Shown here: piece after piece, positions 33,462 through 41,254 of the stretch | Numbering within the stretch: position 1 is the stretch's first letter | How the letters are laid out: each line of letters begins with the position of its first letter | NCBI GenBank assembly: GCA_018268075.1 | Contig: JAFDXH010000190.1 | Location: forward strand, 1 to 45,902 | Source: Bacteroidota bacterium | GTDB taxonomy: Bacteria; Bacteroidota; Bacteroidia; Chitinophagales; Chitinophagaceae | Direction of reading: 5' to 3' | Length of the DNA: 45,902 bases | Notes under the pieces: model-generated | Seen by the model: only the letters and a program-made list of their open reading frames with translations | Database searches by the model: none | What the model was told of the DNA's origin: nothing | Translations under genes and position numbers: made by a program

Positions 33462-33954
33462 GAAAAAAAATTTTATTTGGCAAGATACACTAAACAAAAC
33501 ATTATAAAACGAACAGGTATTGAACCAGAGCCACACCAAACAATTTGTATGAACCTATGGTTGCCTATCATTCACACCAGTATTTTCAAACAAAAACAAC
33601 TGTGGAGGATGTTGATGCCCTTTCCACAATTTAAAATATGCACAACTGAAACAAAAATTCAATTTAATAAAATTGGTAAAAATTAATGCAATTCAAAATT
33701 TTCAAAATAAAGGATAGGCGATTTATTGTAGGGCAAATGCGTAAAGTTTACACGATAATTTTTTCATTTTTTTATGGTATTTAAGAAATAAAAGTTGCCA
33801 TCCGATTTCATTTAAAATTTTCGCAGCTTTGTTGAATCAAATACAAAATGTTTAGAAAATATCAAATTTTTACATAGAAATGGGGCTAATTTTTAAACAG
33901 ATCAAAAAAATCATTGCTTAACTTTGCAAATATTATAAACCAAATTTATAGTTC
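33462..33954. other. 493-base intergenic region upstream of pckA
   Basis: Very AT-rich, with no coding frame I would support and no tRNA- or riboswitch-like fold. It must hold the divergent control regions of pepP and pckA. I can point only to the pckA -7 box at 33919-33926. Confidence 0.4.
33919..33926 (+). promoter_or_regulatory. promoter -7 box of pckA
   Basis: TAACTTTG, an exact TAnnTTTG match, 28 bases before the pckA ATG. No TTG lies 17-23 bases upstream of it. Confidence 0.5.
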
Positions 33955-35565
33955 ATGTCGGCTCCAACGATGATTGCTTTACCCAAAAATGCCCTTATTT
34001 CTCTCGGAATACAAACTGCAAAAAATATAAATTATCAATTGCCACCGGATGCTCTGGTAAAAGATTGCTTAAAAAGAAATGAAGGTGTTTTAAATGATAC
34101 AGGCGCATTGGTGATTAAGACTGGGAAATTTACCGGTAGAAGCCCAAAGGATAAGTTTACAGTAAAAGATAAAATCACCGAAAACACCGTAAACTGGAAT
34201 GATTTTAATCAGGCATTTGATCCCAAATATTTCGATTTGCTCCTGAAAAAAATGATTACTCATCTTGAAGAAAAGGAATTATGGATACGAGATAGCTATG
34301 TTTGTGCAGATCCGGCATATAGATTGAATGTAAGAGTCATTAATGAAGACCCCTCCAGCAATTTATTTGCCTTCAATATGTTTCTTCGTCCTGAAAAGGA
34401 AGAATTAGATGCATTTGCGCCAGACTGGTATATTATACATGCACCCAATTTTAAATCGGATCCTACTACTGATGGTACAAGACAGCAAAACTTTACTGCA
34501 GTAAACTTTACAAAAAAAATGATCCTTATTGGAGGATCAGCATATACAGGCGAAATAAAAAAAGGCATTTTTTCTATCCTCAACTTTGTACTACCTATTG
34601 ATAGAAATGTTTTGAGCATGCATTGCTCTGCCAACATGGGCAAGGATGGTGATACAGCTATTTTTTTTGGCCTAAGCGGCACCGGAAAAACCACTTTGAG
34701 TGCAGATCCATCAAGAAAGTTAATTGGCGACGATGAACACGGCTGGACAGATAACAGTGTTTTTAATTTTGAAGGGGGATGCTATGCTAAAACAATAGAC
34801 CTGAGTGCAGAGAAAGAACCAGAAATCTTTAATGCCATTAGGCCCGGAGCACTTGTAGAAAATGTAACCTTTATAGAGGGTACCGATAAAATAGATTTTG
34901 CAAGTAAAAAAATTACAGAAAATACGAGAGTTAGTTATCCTTTAAGTTTTATCAGCAACGCCTTACACCCTTCCATTGGAAACATTCCTAAAAACATTTT
35001 CCTACTTACTGCAGATGCTTACGGCATTTTACCACCAGTAAGCAAGCTCACGCCAGGGCAGGCCATGTACCAGTTTATTAGTGGCTATACAGCTAAGGTA
35101 GCAGGAACCGAAGAAGGGGTAGATGAGCCCAAACCTGTATTCAGTGCATGTTTTGGCGCACCATTTCTTCCATTGCACCCTACTAAATATGCAGCCATGT
35201 TTGGCAAGAAAATGAAAGAGCATAAGGTAAAGGTGTGGATGATTAACACAGGGTGGAGTGGCGGAAAATATGGTGTGGGCAAGAGAATGAAACTATCATA
35301 CACCAGAGCTATGATAACTGCTGCACTTGAGGGGAAATTGGATGATGTAGATTATGAAGCACACCCAGTATTTGGCTTTATGATGCCTAAGTCTTGCCCC
35401 GGAGTACCTTCCGACATTTTAAATCCCCGGCATACCTGGGACGACAAGCACGCCTACGATGAAAGTGCCATGGATCTAGCCCGGCAATTTATTAAGAATT
35501 TTGAAAAATTTAAAGATGCTGCGGATGAAGAAATTTTAGCTGCTGCTCCTACAATTAAAAAATAG
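33955..35565 (+). CDS. pckA: phosphoenolpyruvate carboxykinase (ATP)
   Basis: Converts oxaloacetate to phosphoenolpyruvate with ATP, a gluconeogenic step in the cytoplasm. 536 residues, normal length. Seen: GKFTGRSPKDKFTVKD near residue 60 (oxaloacetate-binding Arg), the kinase-1a P-loop GLSGTGKTTLSADP, the adjacent kinase-2 LIGDDEHGWT with metal-binding Asp, GCYAKTIDL, and NTGWSGGKYGVGKRMKL. Metal ligands Lys and His in IGGSAYTGEIKKGIFSILNFVLP...MHCSAN are present. Driven from its own promoter and convergent with the second deoxynucleoside kinase (16 bases between stops). Confidence 0.97.
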   Translation: MSAPTMIALPKNALISLGIQTAKNINYQLPPDALVKDCLKRNEGVLNDTGALVIKTGKFTGRSPKDKFTVKDKITENTVNWNDFNQAFDPKYFDLLLKKMITHLEEKELWIRDSYVCADPAYRLNVRVINEDPSSNLFAFNMFLRPEKEELDAFAPDWYIIHAPNFKSDPTTDGTRQQNFTAVNFTKKMILIGGSAYTGEIKKGIFSILNFVLPIDRNVLSMHCSANMGKDGDTAIFFGLSGTGKTTLSADPSRKLIGDDEHGWTDNSVFNFEGGCYAKTIDLSAEKEPEIFNAIRPGALVENVTFIEGTDKIDFASKKITENTRVSYPLSFISNALHPSIGNIPKNIFLLTADAYGILPPVSKLTPGQAMYQFISGYTAKVAGTEEGVDEPKPVFSACFGAPFLPLHPTKYAAMFGKKMKEHKVKVWMINTGWSGGKYGVGKRMKLSYTRAMITAALEGKLDDVDYEAHPVFGFMMPKSCPGVPSDILNPRHTWDDKHAYDESAMDLARQFIKNFEKFKDAADEEILAAAPTIKK

Positions 35566-35581
35566 TTTTTAGCTTTTATAC

Positions 35582-36217
35582 TTAAAACAAACCATATAAC
35601 TGGGCATCAATCTGATTAATTATTTTTCCCAGATCTTCTTCCTTTTCGGCAAATTTATTTTTATCAGCATCAATGATTAACAGAGGGCCTTCTTTATAGC
35701 CGCCAATCCATTTATTATAGAAATCATTTAGTTTCTTCAAATAATCCAACCGTATATTGTCTTCATATTCCCTTCCTCGTTTTTGAATTTGCGCCACTAA
35801 TGTAGGCACAGATGCATTTAGGTAAATAAGCAGGTCGGGTGGGCGCACCATTGATTTCAGTGTTTCAAAAAAGGTGAAATAATTTCCAAAATCACGCTTG
35901 GTCATAAGCCCCATATCATGAAGGTTGGGCGCAAAAATATGAGCATCTTCGTATATAGTTCTATCTTGTATTACAGTTTCTGTACCTCTTTGTATTTCTA
36001 ACAATTGATTAAGCCTGCTGTTAAGAAAAAATATTTGCAGATTAAAACTCCACCGTGGCATGTCTTCATAAAAATCATTCAAATAGGGATTATGATCTAC
36101 ATCTTCAAATTGCGGGATCCATTTATAATGTTTACTCAATAACTCCGTCAATGTAGTTTTACCTGCGCCAATGTTTCCGGCGATAGCAATGTGTTTTGGT
36201 TTTTTGGTTTTGGCCAT
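35582..36217 (-). CDS. deoxynucleoside kinase (second copy)
   Basis: Paralogue of the gene at 19.2-19.8 kb. 211 residues; P-loop GNIGAGKT at 14-21, then FEDVDHNPYLNDFY, WSFNLQIFFLNSRL, the catalytic-type QDRTIYEDAHIFA (Asp-Arg motif; the E/D-R-S/T form seen in dNK/dGK/dAK enzymes) and RGREYEDNIRLDYLKKLNDFY (lid and C-terminal helix). Similar kinases of Bacillus and Bacteroidota act on deoxyadenosine or deoxyguanosine, but this one's substrate is not certain. Single gene between pckA and trpS; 63 bases after the trpS stop on the same strand. Confidence 0.9.
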   Translation of the reverse strand: MAKTKKPKHIAIAGNIGAGKTTLTELLSKHYKWIPQFEDVDHNPYLNDFYEDMPRWSFNLQIFFLNSRLNQLLEIQRGTETVIQDRTIYEDAHIFAPNLHDMGLMTKRDFGNYFTFFETLKSMVRPPDLLIYLNASVPTLVAQIQKRGREYEDNIRLDYLKKLNDFYNKWIGGYKEGPLLIIDADKNKFAEKEEDLGKIINQIDAQLYGLF

Positions 36218-36280
36218 TCAACTTTTATTTAAAGAAATGGAAATGTACTTTTTTTTCATGAATGCGGGCGATAGAAAATT

Positions 36281-37288
36281 TTATCCTGTATAATTTACAC
36301 CAATTGCCCTACGCACTTCGCCCAATGTCTTCTCGGCACTCTCTGAAGCTTTTTCTGCGCCATCTTTGATTACACGAATCAGATAAGATTCATCATTGGC
36401 AATATCTTTAATTTTCTGCCGGATGGGAGCTACAAACTGTACCATATCCTCAGCCAGTTGTTCCTTCATTTCGCCATAGCGTATTGCTGCATTATTAAAT
36501 TTTTCGTTGTAGGCTATTACCGCATTCGGCGCACTTACCAGATTCATTAATTGAAATAAATTTTCAATATAATCGGGCTTTATTGAGTTGGGCTCGGTAG
36601 GACCTGAATCAGTTTTAGCCTTTTTTATTTTTTTTCTAATTGCTTCATCCTCGTCGGTTAGAAAAATAGTAGCAGATTCATTGGTGCTTTTACTCATTTT
36701 CCCCTCACCATTTAATCCTGGCACTTTTATAAGTTCTTTATTAAAATTAAATGCGTATGGCGCCGGAAAAACCTCACCATACCTATGATTAAAGCGATTA
36801 GCGAAGGTTCTTGTCATTTCCAGATGCTGCTCCTGATCTTTGCCCACTGGCACATACAATGCCCGATGTATTAGTATATCTGTAGCCATGAGTACAGGAT
36901 AGGTAAGCAGTCCAGCATTTATATTATCAGGGTGCTGCCTTGCTTTTTCTTTAAACGTAACCGTCTTTTCCAACTCCCCTTTATAGCTCATCATATTGAG
37001 GTAAAGGTAAAGTTCGCCCGTCTGGCGCAATTGGCTCTGACAATAGAGTGATACCTTTTGCGGATCGAGGCCACACGCAAGATAAATCGCCAGAACTCCA
37101 AATACATTTTTTTTAAGCTCTGCAGTATCAGGATGTGTAGTAAGGGAATGAAGGTCGGCCACCATAAAGTAGCAATTGTATTCGTCCTGCATCTTAATAT
37201 AATTGGCAAGCGCACCAAAATAATTACCCAAATGCAAGTCGCCAGTAGGCCGGATACCACTTAATACAACTTTTTTATTTTTTTCCAT
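36281..37288 (-). CDS. trpS: tryptophan--tRNA ligase
   Basis: Class I aminoacyl-tRNA synthetase, 335 residues. HIGH-type motif HLGN at 19-22 (GIRPTGDLHLGNYFG), MVADLHSLTTHP, TYPVLMATDILIHRALYVPVGKDQEQHLEMTRTFANRFN in the tryptophan pocket, and the KMSKST loop near residue 200. The C-terminal anticodon-binding helical part ends ...ALGEVRRAIGV-type. Start ATG at 37288. The next gene on this strand (deoxynucleoside kinase) may be co-transcribed. Divergent from gatC with a 197-base gap. Confidence 0.97.
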   Translation of the reverse strand: MEKNKKVVLSGIRPTGDLHLGNYFGALANYIKMQDEYNCYFMVADLHSLTTHPDTAELKKNVFGVLAIYLACGLDPQKVSLYCQSQLRQTGELYLYLNMMSYKGELEKTVTFKEKARQHPDNINAGLLTYPVLMATDILIHRALYVPVGKDQEQHLEMTRTFANRFNHRYGEVFPAPYAFNFNKELIKVPGLNGEGKMSKSTNESATIFLTDEDEAIRKKIKKAKTDSGPTEPNSIKPDYIENLFQLMNLVSAPNAVIAYNEKFNNAAIRYGEMKEQLAEDMVQFVAPIRQKIKDIANDESYLIRVIKDGAEKASESAEKTLGEVRRAIGVNYTG

Positions 37289-37473
37289 CGGCGCGAAGAT
37301 AAAATACTTTCATTTGTTCTAAAGCCAGATTTTATTCAAACTACCAGAAACAGAAAATGAAGCAAGGCCAGCCGGCAAACCGGAAAAAGGCATACCCCTT
37401 TCCACCAATATCCCAAAAAGGATGAACGGGAATCAACGGTGACGGAAAAGATCAATAAAAAAAGTAAAGCCAC

Positions 37474-37481
37474 TATATTTG
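37474..37481 (+). promoter_or_regulatory. promoter -7 box of gatC
   Basis: TATATTTG, an exact TAnnTTTG match, ending only 4 bases before the gatC ATG at 37486. Transcription would begin at or within a base or two of the start codon, a leaderless message. Confidence 0.6.
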
Positions 37482-37485
37482 CCTC

Positions 37486-37776
37486 ATGGTAATAAATGAT
37501 GAACTTTTAGATAAGCTGGCCAATCTTTCCAGGCTAGAATTTAACCCAGATGAGAAATTAATGCTGAAAGATGAGTTGGAAAAAATGATTGGGTTCTTTG
37601 ATAAATTGAATGAATTAGATACTGAAAATGTAGCACCATTATTATTTATGAACGATAATTCAAATTTTTCGAGACAGGATATGGTAAAAAATGAATTGCC
37701 TCTAAAGGAAGTATTTGAAAATGCCGTAGTTCATGATAACGGCTTTTTTAAAGTTCCTAAAGTAATTTCCAAATAG
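37486..37776 (+). CDS. gatC: Asp/Glu-tRNA amidotransferase subunit C
   Basis: Small subunit of the GatCAB amidotransferase, which turns Glu-tRNA(Gln) or Asp-tRNA(Asn) into the amidated form. 96 residues: [46 protein letters not shown] (6-51) is the clear GatC helical pattern, and the C-terminal [15 protein letters not shown] and KVPKVI complete it. gatA and gatB are not in the window. It lies 22 bases before an ABC ATPase gene on the same strand. Note the almost leaderless start. Confidence 0.93.
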   Translation: MVINDELLDKLANLSRLEFNPDEKLMLKDELEKMIGFFDKLNELDTENVAPLLFMNDNSNFSRQDMVKNELPLKEVFENAVVHDNGFFKVPKVISK

Positions 37777-37798
37777 ATTTATTTATAAAAAAACAATA

Positions 37799-38500
37799 AT
37801 GAATTCAGTACTTCATTTAGAAGACATCAAAAAAAGTTACTATTTGGGCAGGCAAGAGCTAAAGGTGCTAAAAGGTATTTCATTAGAAATATTCAGGAAT
37901 GAATATGTTGCTTTGATGGGGCCAAGCGGAAGTGGCAAATCTACACTGATGAACATTCTGGGGTGCCTTGACTCCCCTACTGGCGGTAAATATATTTTGA
38001 ATGGTGAGGATGTAAGCAAAATGGCTGATGATGATCTTGCAGAAGTAAGAAATAAAGAAATTGGTTTTGTATTTCAGCAATTCAATCTGCTACCGCGGCT
38101 TACCGCAGCAGAAAATGTAGCATTGCCATTAATTTACAAGGGCACTCCTAAAAAGTTAAGAATGGAGCTTGCGCTTGAAATGCTGGATAGAGTGGGCTTG
38201 GCAGACCGCAGCCACCATAAACCAAATGAATTATCTGGAGGGCAAAACCAAAGGGTAGCTATCGCGCGTGCCCTCGTAAACAACCCTTCCATCATATTGG
38301 CAGATGAGCCTACCGGTAATCTGGACTCGAAAACATCTGTAGAGATAATGAATATATTTGATAAAATACAGAGTGACGGCAATACAGTAATACTGGTAAC
38401 GCATGAGGAGGATATTGCTAATTATGCACATAGGATAATCAGGCTTCGCGATGGCGTAATTGAAAGCGATCATAATAAAAAAATAGCGGTGACCTCTTGA
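37799..38500 (+). CDS. ABC transporter ATP-binding protein (LolD/MacB type)
   Basis: 233-residue ATPase. Walker [10 protein letters not shown] (41-49), Q-loop [21 protein letters not shown] (91-111), signature [15 protein letters not shown] (145-159), Walker [13 protein letters not shown] (165-176), H-loop VTHEE. The '[10 protein letters not shown]' and '[15 protein letters not shown]' patterns place it with the LolD/MacB/FtsE-like group, which partners with MacB-type permeases in lipoprotein release, antibiotic export or envelope work. No permease is adjacent. It is not an obvious partner for the ABC-2 permease at 16.4 kb, which belongs to another type. Between gatC and the cobalamin adenosyltransferase. 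Confidence 0.9.
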   Translation: MNSVLHLEDIKKSYYLGRQELKVLKGISLEIFRNEYVALMGPSGSGKSTLMNILGCLDSPTGGKYILNGEDVSKMADDDLAEVRNKEIGFVFQQFNLLPRLTAAENVALPLIYKGTPKKLRMELALEMLDRVGLADRSHHKPNELSGGQNQRVAIARALVNNPSIILADEPTGNLDSKTSVEIMNIFDKIQSDGNTVILVTHEEDIANYAHRIIRLRDGVIESDHNKKIAVTS

Positions 38501-38576
38501 GTTGCAAAAAGCAAATTTCAATTTCAATATCTCTCTGTTTTTTGACAACCCATTTTCTCACAAAAAAAGCTGCAAC

Positions 38577-39140
38577 ATGGCAATGAAAATTTATACAAAG
38601 ACCGGTGACGAAGGGAAAACAAGCCTCATAGGAGGCACAAGGGTTTTTAAAAGCGATTTAAGAATTGAAGCCTACGGTACTATTGATGAATTAAATTCCT
38701 ATCTCGGTGTGGTAGCTTCACAATATGAAGATGAAGCAACCAACACTTTCATTAAAGAAATCCAGGATAGGTTATTTACCATTGGTTCGGAACTGGCCTG
38801 CGACCCTGAGAAGAAAATTAAAATGGCACTTCCTGATTTACACAATGCTGATATTGAAGCCTTAGAAAAACAAATTGATGAAATGGACAGCGCACTGCCT
38901 GTAATGAAACATTTCATTTTACCGGGTGGCTCACAAGTAGTTTCTTTCATACATGTAGCACGTTGCGTATGCAGGCGTGCTGAAAGGAATTGTATAGAAC
39001 TGCAACAACATAGCTCAGTAGATCCGTTAATTATTAAATATCTAAATCGCCTGAGCGATTACTTATTTGTACTGGCTAGATTTAAAGCCATGCAAAATAA
39101 AGAGGAAGAAATAATCTGGCTTCCGAGAATTCAAAAATAA
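38577..39140 (+). CDS. PduO-type cob(I)alamin adenosyltransferase
   Basis: Transfers adenosyl from ATP to cob(I)alamin, giving coenzyme B12. 187 residues from the ATG at 38577 (another ATG two codons on is equally likely). The PduO/EutT-like N-terminal signature is clear: KIYTKTGDEGKTSLIGGTRVFK (3-24), then DLRIEAYGTIDELNSYLGVV, which binds ATP. Later LPGGSQVVSFIHVARCVCRRAERNCIEL and KYLNRLSDYLFVLAR are also diagnostic. It fits a B12 user (QueG here also needs cobalamin). No other cob genes are present. 76 bases behind the ABC ATPase gene; followed by a repeat. Confidence 0.95.
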   Translation: MAMKIYTKTGDEGKTSLIGGTRVFKSDLRIEAYGTIDELNSYLGVVASQYEDEATNTFIKEIQDRLFTIGSELACDPEKKIKMALPDLHNADIEALEKQIDEMDSALPVMKHFILPGGSQVVSFIHVARCVCRRAERNCIELQQHSSVDPLIIKYLNRLSDYLFVLARFKAMQNKEEEIIWLPRIQK

Positions 39141-39182
39141 AATTTTAAGAGCAACTTGATTTTGTATTAGGCGCATTTCAAA

Positions 39183-39284
39183 CTGTCGCACTGCTGTATC
39201 ATGTGGGCAGTAAGGGCACCGCGCCACAACGCTCCGGCCCAATTGGTGTCACCACCAACCAGCAATAATTTGAAAGGCGCCCCT
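39183..39284 (+). repeat. dispersed intergenic repeat, copy 2
   Basis: Lies between the convergent adenosyltransferase and anti-sigma genes. It shares ordered landmarks with 26225-26325: TGTCGC, GTGGG, GGTGTCACC and ATAATTTGAAA (11 bp identical) followed by GGCGCCCC. GGCACC (39215-39220) can pair with GGTGTC (39245-39250). Degenerate but same order, spacing and orientation. Confidence 0.55.
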
Positions 39285-39290
39285 TGCAGC

Positions 39291-40409
39291 TTAATAAAAT
39301 TTAATCGCTACCATCTGATGTGTTTTATTTTTTACCCATGATGGTCCATTTCCTAATATGCTTTTGGCCTGATCCTCACACAAGTGGCAGGAGGAATAGG
39401 CAATATGAACATTCCGTGGTTTCCCTGTAGTATCAATTTCAAAAGATAAAATCACCACACCTTTCTGGCGAATATCCTTTTCTATAACAGGGGTCAATTT
39501 CATTTTCAAGTAATCATCAAATTCACTGTTTCCAGATAGGATTTGCTGCCCATCAATTTTATCATTCGCCTCAGCCAGCAATCTTTTTACCTCGGACGAC
39601 TTCTCCTTTGCAAGTATTGCAGGCGAAGGGTTATTATTTTCTGCAGGCGATTCAGAATTAATATTCTCATAAGATTTTGACTTGCTTTGCAAATAGCCAA
39701 TAGAGTCGCTATATATTTGATCAGCCCCCACTTTCTTAGGAGCAGCCATTAATTTTTTATTTAAAGAGATTTCATTCATATCATTCTTCTCTTTCTGCAT
39801 AGAAGCCATTGCGATAGAAGTTTCAGCCTTACCGGCCAATTTTGTATCAGCTTCCTCTTTGATTGTCCTGCCTTCGGCAATTATCTTTTTCCTACTCTCA
39901 TTTATTGCAATATTTTTTTCTTCATTTTCATTCCTATTATTTGCTGGCTCCTTTTGATTTTTATCCTGAATTTTTGAAGTATTCTGTTCAATGCCAGCAA
40001 GATCGCCAGAGAGTGAATCAGATTTTATAGATAAAGCAGCACTATCCGATGCCTTCATACTTCTCATTTCGCTGCTTACTACTTTTCCACTATTATGGGT
40101 TGAGCTAATCATATAAAATATCAATGATCCGCCAGCTACCAATACCAACAAAGCAGCTATGCGCAACCACCCGCTATTTGCATTAATTATAAAGCCTTTT
40201 CTTCTTTTATAAGTCTTGGTTTTGATCTTTCTATTCAACTCTGCTATATCTCTTGTAGCATTGGTAGTAAACTGGAAGCCTTCCAAAGCATCTGCCAGAA
40301 AAGGGTCTTCCAAAGAAAGTCTTTCTATTTCATGCATTTCTGTAGAGGTCATTTTGCCTGAATGATATCGCTCGAAATCACTTGAAGAATATGTTTTTCT
40401 TTCTATCAT
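39291..40409 (-). CDS. membrane anti-sigma factor-like protein with TonB-like C-terminal domain
   Basis: 372 residues. Cytoplasmic N-terminus (1-80) with the Bacteroidota motif LSLEDPFLADALEGF (31-45), one membrane segment (82-102), then a long Ser/Asn/Lys/Glu-rich region in the periplasm (about 105-270), and a C-terminal roughly 85-residue domain. That last domain (FDDYLKMKLTPVI...QKGVVILSFEIDTTGKPRNVHIAYSSC...WVKNKTHQMVAIKFY) has the pattern of TonB_C/energy-transducer domains. Its ATG overlaps the stop of the sigma-factor gene by 4 bases (40406-40409), so the two are translationally coupled. It should therefore hold the sigma factor at the membrane; whether the TonB-like end senses or pulls an outer-membrane partner is open. 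Confidence 0.8.
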   Translation of the reverse strand: MIERKTYSSSDFERYHSGKMTSTEMHEIERLSLEDPFLADALEGFQFTTNATRDIAELNRKIKTKTYKRRKGFIINANSGWLRIAALLVLVAGGSLIFYMISSTHNSGKVVSSEMRSMKASDSAALSIKSDSLSGDLAGIEQNTSKIQDKNQKEPANNRNENEEKNIAINESRKKIIAEGRTIKEEADTKLAGKAETSIAMASMQKEKNDMNEISLNKKLMAAPKKVGADQIYSDSIGYLQSKSKSYENINSESPAENNNPSPAILAKEKSSEVKRLLAEANDKIDGQQILSGNSEFDDYLKMKLTPVIEKDIRQKGVVILSFEIDTTGKPRNVHIAYSSCHLCEDQAKSILGNGPSWVKNKTHQMVAIKFY

Positions 40410-40987
40410 TTGTTAATGTTCAACTTTTGCCCTTCTTCCATACATAGTTTTAAATTACGCCTCCCATTCTGAATGAAACTTCTCACTTTATTGGTATCCA
40501 GTTTTTTTATTTCAGCTATTTCCTTGTAGCATTTTTCTTTGAGATAAAAAAGCTCCACTACTTCTCTCTGATTTTCTTGTAAGCGCTCCATACATTCTTC
40601 CATAAGGGTAAATTGCCATTCCTTTTCAATAGCATCATTATGATGATTATTTTCTGCTAAATGCATAATGTTTTCATCAAGGCTTACTACTACCCCTTTT
40701 ATTTTGCGCAGTTTCATCAGGCAGTGGTTTTTGGCTAATTGATATAGCCAGCTTTTAAAATTCTGTACTTCATACTTTTTAAGCTTGGTCACCAGTTCTT
40801 CAAAAATATGGATCACACCATCTTGCGCCTGCTCGGCATTTTTAAAATATTTAAGGCATACGCCATATACTAAATCCATATAGCGATTATAAAGTGATCC
40901 TAATATAGCCATATCGCCCGCTGCCCTGTATTTATTTACAAGATATTCATCACTTTCACTTCCGGGTATATTTTTTATAAATGCCAA
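40406..40987 (-). CDS. ECF-type RNA polymerase sigma factor
   Basis: 193 residues, region 2 (about 20-90: LYNRYMDLVYGVCLKYFKNAEQAQDGVIHIFEELVTKLKKYEVQNFKSWLYQLAKNHCLMKLRK) and region 4 (about 130-180: ECMERLQENQREVVELFYLKEKCYKEIAEIKKLDTNKVRSFIQNGRRNLK). It lacks region 1.1 and region 3, as ECF factors do. The start seems to be TTG at 40987, because a stop lies 9 bases upstream in frame and no ATG is available. A full promoter is at 41066-41097. It is overlapped by the anti-sigma gene and divergent from the vWA gene. Confidence 0.92.
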   Translation of the reverse strand: MAFIKNIPGSESDEYLVNKYRAAGDMAILGSLYNRYMDLVYGVCLKYFKNAEQAQDGVIHIFEELVTKLKKYEVQNFKSWLYQLAKNHCLMKLRKIKGVVVSLDENIMHLAENNHHNDAIEKEWQFTLMEECMERLQENQREVVELFYLKEKCYKEIAEIKKLDTNKVRSFIQNGRRNLKLCMEEGQKLNINK

Positions 40988-41065
40988 ATGAAATAATTAA
41001 AATAATTTTTATGCATTTCCTCAAAACAACGCATCCATAATAAAGCAAACAGGGGAATTGCAAAA

Positions 41066-41097
41066 CAAAAATATCATTTACAATGTTATAAAAACAA
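41066..41097 (-). promoter_or_regulatory. promoter of the sigma/anti-sigma operon
   Basis: On the minus strand TTG (41097-41095), a 21-base spacer and TATTTTTG (41073-41066), matching the housekeeping TTG-N17-23-TAnnTTTG pattern. The leader would be about 75 bases. It looks like the main sigma factor's promoter; a self-recognised ECF promoter is not visible to me. Confidence 0.7.
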
Positions 41098-41254
41098 AAA
41101 GACTGAATTGAATCTACTCTTCCAGTTAAATACCACTCAAAGGTTGTTTAGCTAAATTAAGTATAAGCAATTCGTGCTTCTGTTATTTATGATATGCTAA
41201 AATAGATACCCAACATTTTGCCTCCTGAATTTTATAATTTTCAAAAATAGAAAA

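Noticed and set aside
33462-33954. Possible riboswitch or sRNA in the long pckA leader region
   Set aside because: No recognisable paired core, no terminator and only a bare -7 box; nothing to support an RNA gene.
37372-37383. CCGG-CAAA-CCGG in the trpS-gatC gap
   Set aside because: A four-base direct repeat/palindrome without flanking structure.
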